51,041 bases of DNA from Syntrophaceae bacterium UBA6112 (GTDB lineage: Bacteria; Desulfobacterota; Syntrophia; Syntrophales; UBA5619). The stretch covers positions 1 to 51,041 of the forward strand of contig DIWG01000065.1 in assembly GCA_002423465.1 (NCBI GenBank), written 5' to 3'. The notes beneath the pieces were generated by a model. The model was not told the DNA's origin. It saw only the letters and a program-made list of their open reading frames with translations, and did no database searches. Position 1 is the stretch's first letter. The number at the start of each line of letters is the position of its first letter. This document shows, piece by piece, positions 1-8,463 of the stretch. The position numbers were made by a program, and so were the translations under genes.

Positions 1-57
1 AATGAACCACACTCTCCTGATCGTGAGGACGATAACATTTCGCCGGTAGACGGGAAG

Positions 58-76
58 GGTTCCATATTACGGAACC
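58..76. promoter_or_regulatory. Inverted repeat, possible operator
   Basis: GGTTCC and GGAACC flank a 7-bp AT-rich spacer (ATATTAC), giving a perfect 6-7-6 palindrome. Its size and shape suit a dimeric helix-turn-helix regulator such as an IclR-family protein. It lies about 370 bp before the IclR gene, so it may belong to a divergent gene outside the window. Function is inferred from shape only. Confidence 0.35.
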
Positions 77-257
77 TTGTTCCCAATAACAAAACTATTT
101 TTGGATGTCAATATTTTTCTGCCCACCCGGTCAATGGATATTTCGGGGCACTCTGAAATGATCCGCTGAAGAAATCGCGACGGATTGCTCTAGCGGGTAA
201 ACAGTGTATCCGCGATCTCGATTACATTATTACTCCGGAAACCATAAGTGCCGATCC

Positions 258-321
258 TGTCATTCCCGCGAAAGCAGGAATCCAAGACTGGACTGGATGC
301 CGGATCAAGTCCGGCATGACA
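258..321. repeat. Palindromic REP/MITE-like element
   Basis: A 64-bp unit bounded by complementary ends TGTCAT and ATGACA. It contains two stem-loops: an imperfect one built on ATTCCCGC/GCAGGAAT (262-281) and a perfect ATGCCGGA/TCCGGCAT stem (297-317 region). The opening (cattcccgcgaaagc...) resembles a short dispersed repeat common in proteobacterial genomes. No transposase is nearby, so if mobile it would move in trans. Confidence 0.6.
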
Positions 322-375
322 AACTCTGATATGTTTACTTGCCGGTGTAATAATGAGATACGGAGGATTTTTTTC

Positions 376-403
376 TTGACATGGCCAACGTATGGGATAA
401 AAT
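376..403 (+). promoter_or_regulatory. Sigma70-type promoter of the IclR gene
   Basis: The -35 box TTGACA (376-381) matches consensus exactly, the spacer is 16 bp, and the -10 box TAAAAT (398-403) matches five of six positions. It lies about 40 bp before the start codon at 444. Confidence 0.65.
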
Positions 404-413
404 GTCAAAAAAA

Positions 414-428
414 TTTCATTATATGAAA
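414..428. promoter_or_regulatory. Palindrome between -10 box and start codon, probable IclR operator
   Basis: TTTCAT-TAT-ATGAAA is a perfect inverted repeat just downstream of the -10 box, where a bound repressor would block transcription. IclR-family regulators commonly bind such palindromes and repress their own genes, so autoregulation is the simplest reading. This is inferred from position and symmetry. Confidence 0.45.
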
Positions 429-443
429 ATATCTTGAGGCCAG

Positions 444-1229
444 ATGAAATCGGGACTCACCCATCAATCCCTCGAACGCGGACTGCGGGTGATCGAAACC
501 ATCGCCGATTTTGGCGGCGCCGCGCCCGCGTCCGTAATTGCCCGAAAAACCGGGTTGCCCCGCAGCACCACCCACCACTTGCTCCGTTCGTTGATCTCCT
601 TTGGTTATCTTCTCCAGGATGGTGAGGCGCAACCCTATAAACTTGCTCCAAAACTTTTCAAACTTACCGGGCGTGCCTGGACCCAGGGGCAGCTTGCAGA
701 GTTATCGCTTCCGTTTATCGATGAATTGAGCCGGTGCACGGGCGAAGGGACCAGTCTGGCGATTCTCCACGAAGGCGTGGTTTCGGTTGTGGCCAAGAGG
801 GATTCCGAGGGACTGGTGCGCGTCGTCCAGAAGGTCGGGACTTTACGACCGATCCATTGCACGGCCGTCGGAAAGATACTGGCGGCGTGGCTGCCCGAAA
901 AGGAACTCGACGACATCATTGACCGTATTATCTTCGAGAAATTCACCGCCAAAACGATTACAGCGGCCACGGTTCTGAAACGGGAGCTTACACGCATCCG
1001 GACGAACGGGTTTGCCGTCGACAACGAGGAGCACATCGAGGGCATCCGCTGTATTGCCGCCCCTGTTCGGGACCAGTCCGGAAAGGTCTGCGCAGCGCTC
1101 TGCATCGTGGGACCGAAGAACCGTTTTCCCCCAAGTCGGCTCAAAGAACTTCGCGGGCCGCTGCTGGAAGTGGCGGAAAAACTGTCGACCCAACTGGGGT
1201 ACGAAGCGGTACAGAATGTCGCAACGTGA
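444..1229 (+). CDS. IclR family transcriptional regulator
   Basis: A 261-residue protein with IclR-family architecture: an N-terminal winged helix-turn-helix (about residues 5-60, with a typical recognition helix region RKTGLPRSTTHHLLRSL) and a C-terminal effector-binding domain (about 75-250) containing the usual 'HCTAVGKILAAWLP' and 'GIRCIAAPV' segments. The ATG at 444 has a GAGG ribosome site 4-5 bases upstream. The members of this family usually sense small carboxylic or aromatic acids. The gene precedes an SDR dehydrogenase and two TRAP transporters in the same direction, so it most likely controls their expression. The ligand cannot be told from sequence. A strong promoter and palindrome lie directly upstream. 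Confidence 0.9.
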   Translation: MKSGLTHQSLERGLRVIETIADFGGAAPASVIARKTGLPRSTTHHLLRSLISFGYLLQDGEAQPYKLAPKLFKLTGRAWTQGQLAELSLPFIDELSRCTGEGTSLAILHEGVVSVVAKRDSEGLVRVVQKVGTLRPIHCTAVGKILAAWLPEKELDDIIDRIIFEKFTAKTITAATVLKRELTRIRTNGFAVDNEEHIEGIRCIAAPVRDQSGKVCAALCIVGPKNRFPPSRLKELRGPLLEVAEKLSTQLGYEAVQNVAT

Positions 1230-1323
1230 CGCCGGATAATGAGGCGAAAGAAAAGCCCGGGCCGATTACAGCACCGTCCCCAACGGCGCATCGATGCATA
1301 CAAGAATATGTCGGGAGGAAGGG

Positions 1324-2070
1324 ATGAGATTCAAGGATCAGGTGGCCATCATCACAGGGGCCGCAAAAGGCATCGGGCGAAGCATCTCATTGACCCTCGT
1401 CGAAGAGGGGGCAAAGGTCGTTCCCGTGGATGTCGACAGTGAGGCCCTCCGGAGCCTGCAGGCAGAGATTGAAAAACGAGGAGGACAGGCCCTTCCTTTC
1501 ACCTGCGACATATCAAAGCGTTCCGCTGTGGAGCGGATGGTGGAACAGGGATTGAAGGTCTTCGGCCGGATCGATCTGCTCGTCAATAACGCCGGCATCA
1601 TCCGCCGCGGAACGATCGAGACGGTCAGTGAAGAGGACTGGGACCGGGTTATCGCCATCAACCTGAAAGGGACGTTCAACTGCTGCAAGGCCGTGGTCGG
1701 ACCCATGAAGCGCCAGAGATCGGGAAAGATCGTGAATGTCTCTTCCATTGCCGGAAAGTCAGGGGACATTACCTCCGCGCCCGGATACGGTTCATCCAAG
1801 GCCGGGGCGGATGCGTTGATGAAAACCCTGGCCAGGCAGTTGGCCCCCAGCGGTATCCGGGTGAATGCCGTTGCGCCCCATGCCATTGAAACGGAGATGA
1901 GCGCCCAATGGTCCGATGAAAAGAGACGAGAAGTCATCGCGGGGATTCCCCTCGGCCGACTTGGGAGGCCGGAGGATGTGGCGGAGGCAGTTCTCTTTCT
2001 GGCCTCCGACGCCGCCTCGTTCATCACCGGAGAGATCCTCGACGTCAACGGCGGGGCGCTCATGGATTGA
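1324..2070 (+). CDS. SDR family NAD(P)-dependent oxidoreductase (FabG/KduD-like)
   Basis: A 248-residue classical short-chain dehydrogenase. It shows the cofactor glycine motif TGAAKGIG near residues 11-18, the structural NNAG motif, the catalytic Ser in NVSS and the Tyr-x-x-x-Lys pair in YGSSK. The C-terminal 'ITGEILDVNGG' is also typical. I chose the ATG at 1324 because a GGGAGGAAGGG ribosome site sits just before it; an in-frame ATG at 1294 lacks one. The enzyme interconverts an alcohol and a ketone with NAD(P). Its neighbours (IclR upstream, TRAP carriers for organic acids downstream) suggest a dehydrogenase for an imported hydroxy or sugar acid rather than fatty-acid synthesis, but the substrate is unknown. 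Confidence 0.88.
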   Translation: MRFKDQVAIITGAAKGIGRSISLTLVEEGAKVVPVDVDSEALRSLQAEIEKRGGQALPFTCDISKRSAVERMVEQGLKVFGRIDLLVNNAGIIRRGTIETVSEEDWDRVIAINLKGTFNCCKAVVGPMKRQRSGKIVNVSSIAGKSGDITSAPGYGSSKAGADALMKTLARQLAPSGIRVNAVAPHAIETEMSAQWSDEKRREVIAGIPLGRLGRPEDVAEAVLFLASDAASFITGEILDVNGGALMD

Positions 2071-2240
2071 CCGGGCGGCCTTCTTTTGCCCGAAGAGACT
2101 CTCCTTGAAGGCAACTTCCATCGGGCGGGAAGATGGTGGAGAGCGGTTAATGAAGTCTTGTCCGAATATTTAACAAATCTGTGGGAAAGGGGGGGTGAAA
2201 AGACTGGGTTACTCTGGCTGGATCGGATTTATATCAACCA

Positions 2241-2278
2241 CCCGCAGGATCCCGTCCTCGAATCGGGGTTCCTGCGGG
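2241..2278 (+). promoter_or_regulatory. Strong hairpin in the leader of the first TRAP operon
   Basis: CCCGCAGGA (2241-2249) pairs with TCCTGCGGG (2270-2278), and an inner CCCG/CGGG pair extends the stem around a 9-base loop. No T-run follows, so it is not a standard terminator. It sits about 90 bases before the dctP start in the 298-base gap after the SDR gene and could be an attenuation, processing or mRNA-stability element. Confidence 0.4.
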
Positions 2279-2368
2279 GCTGGAGAGAGGGAATTTGGAT
2301 CCCCTCATCTGAATCGTTCAAGATGTCCCGCGCCGGAAGCGGAGCGGTTTACCGATGAAGGAGGGTAT

Positions 2369-3364
2369 ATGAAAGACTTCAAGAAATATTATGTTCTTTT
2401 CGCGGTAGCGATCATTTTCTCCCTGATCGTCACCTTGCCGGCCTTCGGACAGCAGAAATTCGTTCTGAAGTTCAATCACGTATTGGGTCCGAAGGAACCC
2501 TATCACTTGGGGTTCAACGCATGGGCCAAGGCCGTTGACCGGAAGACCAAGGGCGGCCTCAAAATCGAGGTCTTCCACAGCGCCCAGTTGGGGGTTGAGG
2601 AGGACATCATCGAGCAGATCCGGCAGGGGGCCAATGTGGGGCAGAACACCGACTCGGCCCGTCTCGGGAATTATGTCCCCGGAATCGCCATCATGAACGG
2701 CCCCTATTTCGCCAACACCCTTGAGGAGGTTCTAAAGGTCAAGAACACCCCGACAGTGAAAGGCTGGGTCGACGAACTGGCCAGCAAGTACGGGCTGAAG
2801 GTCGTCTCCTTCACCTGGGTTCAGGGTTATCGCCATTTCTTTACGAACAAGCCAATCAGAAAACCGGAGGATTTGAAGGGCATGCGCATCCGGACGCCTC
2901 CCGCCCCCATTTGGCAGGAATCGATCCGCGCCCTGGGCGCGGCGCCCGTGGCCCTTCCGTTCGGCGAGATGTATCCGGCGCTCCAGCAGAAGGCGATCGA
3001 CGGCGTCGAGCTCGTCTACAACAACATCCCCGGCGGCCGTTTCTACGAGGTCCTCAAGTACGCCAACGAAACGTCGCACATCATGCTGATCAACTTTGAG
3101 GTGATCAGCGCCAAGTTCTTCAACAGCCTGCCGGCCGACTACCAGAAGATCCTCGTCGAGGAGTGCGACAAGGCCGGACTGGAGACGTCCAAAAAGATCT
3201 TCGCCTCCGAGAAGGAGGTCAAGAAGCAGTTGATCGCCAAGGGGATGGTCGCGATCGAGGATTGCGATATTGCCGCCTTCAAGAAGGCCGGGCAGAAGGC
3301 CTATGAAGTCCTGAAGATCATCGATGCCAAGGACAAGGTCTACAAGGAAGCTGGATTGAAGTAA
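2369..3364 (+). CDS. dctP: TRAP transporter substrate-binding protein (DctP family)
   Basis: A 331-residue periplasmic binding protein. It begins with a Sec signal peptide (hydrophobic stretch to about residue 26, AFG-Q cleavage region). The mature part has the DctP fold with the 'LKGMRIRTPPAPIW' segment, whose arginine normally salt-bridges the carboxylate of the ligand, followed by 'PFGEMYPALQQKAIDGVE'. The ATG at 2369 follows a GAAGGAGGG ribosome site; longer in-frame starts upstream lack signal-peptide logic. It delivers an organic acid to the membrane pair encoded next (3564 and 4087). A GC-rich hairpin separates it from those genes, which would favour higher expression of the binding protein. 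Confidence 0.9.
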   Translation: MKDFKKYYVLFAVAIIFSLIVTLPAFGQQKFVLKFNHVLGPKEPYHLGFNAWAKAVDRKTKGGLKIEVFHSAQLGVEEDIIEQIRQGANVGQNTDSARLGNYVPGIAIMNGPYFANTLEEVLKVKNTPTVKGWVDELASKYGLKVVSFTWVQGYRHFFTNKPIRKPEDLKGMRIRTPPAPIWQESIRALGAAPVALPFGEMYPALQQKAIDGVELVYNNIPGGRFYEVLKYANETSHIMLINFEVISAKFFNSLPADYQKILVEECDKAGLETSKKIFASEKEVKKQLIAKGMVAIEDCDIAAFKKAGQKAYEVLKIIDAKDKVYKEAGLK

Positions 3365-3395
3365 GATTTGAAAAGGGCTCTCGGGGTTCTTTTGA

Positions 3396-3422
3396 GCCGG
3401 CCCCTCCCGCGGAGGGGCCGGC
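3396..3422 (+). terminator. GC-rich intra-operon hairpin after dctP
   Basis: GCCGGCCCCTCC and GGAGGGGCCGGC form a perfect 12-bp stem with a CGC loop. The following bases (ttgtatga) are not a proper T-run, so it may only partly terminate or may protect the dctP transcript 3' end. Such hairpins often follow genes for binding proteins made in excess over their membrane partners. Confidence 0.55.
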
Positions 3423-3563
3423 TTGTATGATCCATCGAAACCGGCGGCGATCGGCAAGGGTCGCCCCCGGCCGGCAGGAGCGATTCCGGCGGGTATGGCG
3501 GTCTCTGACACCCGGACCTTCTCTATAACGTCGTCTGTCCCAATTCATGGAGTAAGGTGAATT

Positions 3564-4040
3564 ATGAAGAAACTATACGAGTGCATCTGCAACGCCGAGG
3601 TCTTGATCGCACGGAGCTTTCTGGTCATCATGGTCGTTTTAATCTTCGGGGCCGGCATCGCGCGGCTCATTGCCCATCCCATCAACTGGGCGATCGACGT
3701 CGCCACGTGCCTTTTCGCTTGGGCCTGTTTCTTATGCGCGGATATCGCCTTCCGAAAGAACAAGCTGATGTCCGTCGAAGTCGTGACCAACCTGCTGCCC
3801 GAGAAGGGCAGGAAGGCCTGCAGGATGATCAATTACCTCATCCTTTTGGTTTTTCTGTCTTATTTGATCATCTCGGGGACATGGCTCTCCTATGTCAGCC
3901 GGGCCAGGGCCTTTCAGGGAATCCCCGAATTCAGTTTCTCCTGGGTGACGATGAGCCTGCCGATCGGCTCGGCCCTGCTTTTGATCACGACGGTCCTCAA
4001 GATCCGTGCGGAGCTCAAGGGGGCCACATCGGGGAATTGA
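3564..4040 (+). CDS. dctQ: TRAP transporter small permease (DctQ family)
   Basis: A 158-residue integral membrane protein with four predicted helices, the usual size and topology of DctQ. Family features include the 'INWAIDVATCLFAWACFLCADIAFRKN' region and a conserved charged loop before 'MSVEVV'. It partners with the large permease at 4087, and the two form the membrane part of a Na+-driven TRAP carrier fed by the binding protein at 2369. The ATG at 3564 follows an AAGGTGA ribosome site. Confidence 0.87.
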   Translation: MKKLYECICNAEVLIARSFLVIMVVLIFGAGIARLIAHPINWAIDVATCLFAWACFLCADIAFRKNKLMSVEVVTNLLPEKGRKACRMINYLILLVFLSYLIISGTWLSYVSRARAFQGIPEFSFSWVTMSLPIGSALLLITTVLKIRAELKGATSGN

Positions 4041-4086
4041 AAAGTGCCTTTCATCCATTCCATCCTTCAATCGGGAGGGTTGAGCC

Positions 4087-5373
4087 ATGTTGTTGGTCGT
4101 GTCCGCTTTTATTGTCCTTCTTCTGATCGGGATGCCCGTCGCTTTCGCCATCGGCATTTCAGGCGCCCTTTTTTTCATCCAAAACCTGAATCTTCCCTTC
4201 ACGATCCCGATACAGCTCACGGTTTCCCAGACCCAGAACTTTGCCCTGCTGGCCGTTCCGCTCTTCATCCTTTCGGGCAATTTCATGAACCAAGCGGGGA
4301 TCACCGAAAGGCTTCTGACCCTCTCGACGGTCCTGACCGGCCACATGCGGGGAGGGCTGGCACAAGTCACCATCGCCCTTTCCACCCTGATGGGAGGGGT
4401 GTCCGGTTCCTGTATCGCCGACGCCGCGATGGAAACCCGGATCCTGGGACCGGAGATGCTCAAGAGGGGCTTCACCAAGGGGTACACGGCGGGAATCATT
4501 TCCTTCAGCTCGCTGATCACCCCGATTATTCCGCCGGGAATCGGCTTGATCCTGTACGGAACCGTCGGCCAAGTTTCCATCGGGAGACTCTTCGCCGCCG
4601 GCATCCTCCCCGGCTTGTTCCTGTGGATCGCCCTGGCGATCACCGTGTCGCTGACAGCCAAGCGGCGGGGATACAAACCCGAGCGGGAATGCATCGCCAG
4701 GCCCAAAGAGATCATCGTTGCGGCGTGGAGCAGCCTCTGGGCAGTCCTCTTCCCCGTCTTTCTGCTGGTGGGGTTGCGTTTTGGGATTTTCACCCCATCG
4801 GAGATCGGGGCCTTCGCGGTTGTCTATGCGATCACGGTCGGCGTATTCGCCTATAAGCAGCTCAAATGGGCGACCATCAAGGAGGCCCTCGAGGGCAGCA
4901 CCGTGGACATCGGCGCCGTCATGTTCATCATCGCCATGTCGGGGATTTTCGGTTATGGCATCGTCTGGGACCGGGTCCCGGAGACGATCTCCAATTTCAT
5001 GCTCGGGATTTCCGAGAACCCCTATGTCGTCATGTTGCTAATCATTGCATTTCTCTTGATCGCGGGCTGTTTCGTCGACGGCTCGGTCCTGATCATCATG
5101 CTGACCCCGATCTTCCTGCCCATCGCCCTGGATCTGGGCCTCGACCCCGTCCATTTCGGCCTGATCTTCATCATCGCGATCACGATCGGCAACTTCACTC
5201 CGCCAGTGGGATCGGCCATGTACGCCGTCTGCTCGATTCTGGAGTGTCCGGTCGGCGATTATACGCTGGAGTCGCTCCCCTTCCTTTTTACCGTCTCGGC
5301 AGTGTGCGTTCTCCTGATCTTCGTTCCGGATATCGTGCTTCTGATTCCGGATTGGATATTCGGGAAGGCATAG
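4087..5373 (+). CDS. dctM: TRAP transporter large permease (DctM family)
   Basis: A 428-residue membrane protein of the DctM family with about 12 helices. It shows the repeated glycine-rich motifs typical of the ion-transporter superfamily, for example 'GGVSGSCIADAAM', 'ITPIIPPGIGLILYG' and 'IGNFTPPVGSAMYAVCSI'. It carries the transport pathway of the first TRAP system. A GGAGGG ribosome site precedes the ATG, and the gene lies 46 bp after dctQ in the same operon. Confidence 0.92.
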   Translation: MLLVVSAFIVLLLIGMPVAFAIGISGALFFIQNLNLPFTIPIQLTVSQTQNFALLAVPLFILSGNFMNQAGITERLLTLSTVLTGHMRGGLAQVTIALSTLMGGVSGSCIADAAMETRILGPEMLKRGFTKGYTAGIISFSSLITPIIPPGIGLILYGTVGQVSIGRLFAAGILPGLFLWIALAITVSLTAKRRGYKPERECIARPKEIIVAAWSSLWAVLFPVFLLVGLRFGIFTPSEIGAFAVVYAITVGVFAYKQLKWATIKEALEGSTVDIGAVMFIIAMSGIFGYGIVWDRVPETISNFMLGISENPYVVMLLIIAFLLIAGCFVDGSVLIIMLTPIFLPIALDLGLDPVHFGLIFIIAITIGNFTPPVGSAMYAVCSILECPVGDYTLESLPFLFTVSAVCVLLIFVPDIVLLIPDWIFGKA

Positions 5374-5427
5374 ACGACCAATCCCTTGCAGTCCCCTGCC
5401 GATGCACACCCTTGTCCAAAATATCCA

Positions 5428-5456
5428 TTGACATGCCCAGGAGGTTTTGTTATAGG
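5428..5456 (+). promoter_or_regulatory. Candidate promoter for the second TRAP transporter
   Basis: TTGACA (5428-5433), a 17-bp spacer and TATAGG (5451-5456, four of six consensus bases) lie in the 172-bp gap between the two TRAP gene sets, about 90 bp before the next start codon. It would allow separate expression of the second transporter. Sequence match only. Confidence 0.45.
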
Positions 5457-5545
5457 GAAGATCATTTCGTAATGCGGAACAGACTCTTTCCATCTTCAAT
5501 CAAACGACATTCTCCAGACGACGGATAATTCGAGGAGGATTTGGA

Positions 5546-6097
5546 TTGAAAACTGAGCAACCGTCGATCGGCAAAGTCCCGACCGGGAACTCGCCCGGGC
5601 TCGGAAAATCGGTTGAAAAAGTGCTTGATTTTCTGATGAATTTCATCGAAACGGCGGGCGCCGTTCTGCTGGCCGTCATGACGCTGATCATCATCTGGCA
5701 GATCTTCGCCCGTTTCCGGATCATCAACATCATCTCCCCCTGGACCGAGGAGGTCGCCATGATCCTCCTGGTCTGGTTCGGACTGACCGGCGCGGCGATC
5801 GGCATCCGCAAGCACCTGCATATCGGCGTGGAATTCGTCACCACCCTTTTCCCCGAATCGACTCAAAAAATCATGATGATCTTCGTCGACATTCTGCTGG
5901 CCTGTTTCTCCGTCTTTTTGCTGGTCAAGGGGGCCGAACTCGCCTGGGCGCTGAAGGATACCGATACGCCGGCCACCGTTATTTCGCGAGGCCTCGTCAT
6001 CTATTCCGCCGCGCCGGTGGCCGCCCTCCTGATGCTCATCTATTCCGTGGAGCTGATCGTCAAACAGATTGCCGTGTTGAGGGGGAAAAGAGAATGA
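5546..6097 (+). CDS. dctQ: TRAP transporter small permease (DctQ family), second system
   Basis: A 183-residue DctQ protein with a charged cytoplasmic N-terminus of about 30 residues and four predicted helices. The family signature 'SPWTEEVAMILLVWFGLTGAAIGIRKHLHIGVEF' is clear, in separate parts WTEE and GIRKHLHIGVE. It starts at TTG (5546) with an excellent GAGGAGG ribosome site seven bases upstream. The stop overlaps the start of the large permease by 4 bp (ATGA), so the two are translationally coupled. Confidence 0.88.
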   Translation: MKTEQPSIGKVPTGNSPGLGKSVEKVLDFLMNFIETAGAVLLAVMTLIIIWQIFARFRIINIISPWTEEVAMILLVWFGLTGAAIGIRKHLHIGVEFVTTLFPESTQKIMMIFVDILLACFSVFLLVKGAELAWALKDTDTPATVISRGLVIYSAAPVAALLMLIYSVELIVKQIAVLRGKRE

Positions 6098-7389
6098 TCC
6101 AGGACCCGATTGCCATCGCCATCCTGCTCGGTTCTTTCGCTTTGCTGATCCTGATACGGACGCCGATTGCCTTCGCCCTCGGGGTTTCCTCCATTCTAAC
6201 CGCCCTTTACAGCGGTCTGGATCTGATGATCATCGCCCAGCGGATGGTCAACGGGATGGAGTCGATCCCGCTGATCGCGATCCCCTTCTTCATCCTGGCC
6301 GGCCAGATCATGAGCGAAGGCCGGATTGCCGAGAGGCTGGTCAATCTGGCCAGCCTCTTCGTCGGGCGGATCCGGGGGGGGCTGGCGATGATCAACTGCG
6401 TGGACAGCCTGTTCTTCGGCGGCATCTCCGGTTCGGCGGTCGCCGATGTCTCCTCCCTCGGATCGATCATGATCCCGGCCATGGAAAAAAAAGGGTATTC
6501 AAAGAGTTTTGCGATCGCGCTCACCGTCACCACCGCGGTCCAAGCCGTTCTCATCCCGCCGAGCCACAACATGATCATCTATTCGATGGCCTCGGGCGGA
6601 ACCTCGATCGGCAGGCTCTTTCTCGCCGGCGCGCTGCCGGGGATCCTGCTCGGCGTGTCGCTGATGGTCACCAGTTACGTCCTGGCCGTCAAGTATAACT
6701 TCCCGCGCGAAGACTGGCCCGGCTGGAAAAAAGCCGTCACCATCTTTATCGAGGGCATCCTGTCGGTGGGAGTAGCCGTCCTGATCATGGGCGGGATCAT
6801 CTCCGGAATCTTCACGGCCTCCGAATCGGCCGCGGTCGCGGTGGTCTATGCCTTCATCCTGACCTTCATCGTCTATCGGGACATCCCGGTCTCCCGGTTC
6901 ATGAAGATCCTCAAGAACTCGGTCAACACCGTGGCCATGGTCTTTCTGCTGATCTCCACCTCTACCGCCTTCGCGTGGATGATGACCTCGATGCAGGTGC
7001 CGCAGGCCGTCGCTGGCTGGCTGCTGTCGCTCTCCGAAAACAAATATGTGATTCTGACCCTGGTCAATATCTTCCTGCTCTTCGTCGGGATGGTGATGGA
7101 CATGGCCCCGGCAATCGTGATCTGCACCCCGATCCTGCTCCCGATCATGAAAACCATCGGCGTCGATCCGGTTCACTTCGGGGTGATTCTCGTGTTCAAT
7201 CTGGGACTCGGCCTCTGCACGCCGCCGGTCGGCAATGCCCTCTTCGTCGGCTGCGCGGTCGGCAAGGCCAAAATGGAAGAGGTGATGCCGTCCCTGATCG
7301 TCTGCTACATCCCGATGGTCGTGATCCTCTTCATCATCACCTTCTTCCCGGATATTGCAATGGTACTGCCGAATTGGATCATGAAATAG
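6094..7389 (+). CDS. dctM: TRAP transporter large permease (DctM family), second system
   Basis: A 431-residue DctM protein with about 12 membrane helices and the motifs 'GGISGSAVADVSSLG', 'IPPSHNMIIYS' and 'GLGLCTPPVGNALFVG'. It overlaps the preceding dctQ by 4 bp and is followed by its binding protein at 7472. It belongs to a different branch from the first DctM (differences in nearly every motif), so the two systems probably take up different acids. Confidence 0.92.
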   Translation: MIQDPIAIAILLGSFALLILIRTPIAFALGVSSILTALYSGLDLMIIAQRMVNGMESIPLIAIPFFILAGQIMSEGRIAERLVNLASLFVGRIRGGLAMINCVDSLFFGGISGSAVADVSSLGSIMIPAMEKKGYSKSFAIALTVTTAVQAVLIPPSHNMIIYSMASGGTSIGRLFLAGALPGILLGVSLMVTSYVLAVKYNFPREDWPGWKKAVTIFIEGILSVGVAVLIMGGIISGIFTASESAAVAVVYAFILTFIVYRDIPVSRFMKILKNSVNTVAMVFLLISTSTAFAWMMTSMQVPQAVAGWLLSLSENKYVILTLVNIFLLFVGMVMDMAPAIVICTPILLPIMKTIGVDPVHFGVILVFNLGLGLCTPPVGNALFVGCAVGKAKMEEVMPSLIVCYIPMVVILFIITFFPDIAMVLPNWIMK

Positions 7390-7471
7390 AGCGAAATGGG
7401 GGTGATGCCTTCCGGAAACGCAGGCTTGGGGTAGTAGGATATTCAAACATTTTAAGGAGGAGGAGATCGAA

Positions 7472-8452
7472 ATGAAAAAACGTATTGGGATTTTGTTCTT
7501 TATCGCTGTTTTCGTCGGTGTGACTTTCGGCGCCGCTCAGGTTTTCGCGGCGGCAAAGGTGCTCAAGCTGGCCGAGGTCCATCCGAAGGGGTATCCGACC
7601 GAGATGGGCGATCAGAAATTCGCAGAACTCGTCGAAAAAAAGACGAACGGTCGGCTCAAGATCCAGGTCTATGGCAACAGCCAGCTCGGCTCCGAGAACG
7701 ACGTGGTCGAACAGGCCAAACTGGGCGTGATCGAGTTCGTACGGGTCTCGACATCCCCGGCGATCTCGGTTTTCCCGCAGATCGGCGTCTTTTCGATGCC
7801 GTATCTCTTCCGTTCCCAGAACCACATGTGGAATGTCCTGAACGGTCCGGTCGGCCAGCACTTCCTGGCGGCCATGGAGCCGATCGGCCTGGTCGGTCTC
7901 GGTTACTTCGACCCCGGTTCCCGGAACTTCTATACCACCAAGCCCCTGAAGAGCGCGGCGGATCTGAAGGGTCTGAAAATCCGGGTCCAGCCGAATCCGA
8001 TCATGGTCAACATGGTGAAGCTGCTGGGCGCCACCCCGACCCCGATTAACTATGCCGAGGTCTACAGCGCGCTGCAGACCGGCGTGGTGGACGGCGCCGA
8101 GAACAACGTCCCGAGCTGGGTGTCGCAGAACCACTATGAAGTGGCCAAAAACTTCATCAAGGACGCCCATGCCCGGCTGCCGGAACTGCTGATGGTCAGC
8201 AAGAAATTCTGGGACACCCTGAACGCCGCGGACAAGAAGGCCTTGAAGGACGCCGCCAAGGAGGCGACCGGATTCCAGATCAAGGCCTGGAACAAGGCGG
8301 AGGACGATTATCTGGCCCAGGCCAAGAAGAAAGGGTGCATCGTCAGTGAAGCCAACGTCGCCGAGTTCCAGAAGGCGGTGGCGCCGATGTATGCGATGCC
8401 CGAATACGCCACCTACAAGGAGTGGGTCGACAAGATCAACGCAACCAAATAA
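7472..8452 (+). CDS. dctP: TRAP transporter substrate-binding protein (DctP family), second system
   Basis: A 326-residue binding protein with a Sec signal peptide ending near 'VFAAAK'. The ligand-binding core has the 'LKGLKIRVQPNPIMVNMVKLLG' region with the carboxylate-binding arginine, and 'YSALQTGVVDGAENN', a motif seen in C4-dicarboxylate and sugar-acid TRAP receptors. The ribosome site AAGGAGGAGGAG is very strong, fitting the need for excess binding protein. It closes the Q-M-P operon and is followed by a terminator. Confidence 0.92.
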   Translation: MKKRIGILFFIAVFVGVTFGAAQVFAAAKVLKLAEVHPKGYPTEMGDQKFAELVEKKTNGRLKIQVYGNSQLGSENDVVEQAKLGVIEFVRVSTSPAISVFPQIGVFSMPYLFRSQNHMWNVLNGPVGQHFLAAMEPIGLVGLGYFDPGSRNFYTTKPLKSAADLKGLKIRVQPNPIMVNMVKLLGATPTPINYAEVYSALQTGVVDGAENNVPSWVSQNHYEVAKNFIKDAHARLPELLMVSKKFWDTLNAADKKALKDAAKEATGFQIKAWNKAEDDYLAQAKKKGCIVSEANVAEFQKAVAPMYAMPEYATYKEWVDKINATK

Positions 8453-8463
8453 CGACAGTGTTG

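Larger units (their letters stand above)
1..443. other. Non-coding region upstream of the IclR gene
   Basis: No convincing gene is visible here. The stretch holds a 19-bp inverted repeat (58-76), a 64-bp palindromic repeat element (258-321), and the promoter and operator-like palindrome of the IclR gene (376-428). A short open frame on the minus strand (190-408) runs straight through the repeat element and has no family resemblance, so it is not called. Confidence 0.6.

Noticed and set aside
190..408. 72-codon minus-strand frame near the left end
   Set aside because: It overlaps the palindromic repeat; its middle is simply the translated repeat, a common false protein in genomes.
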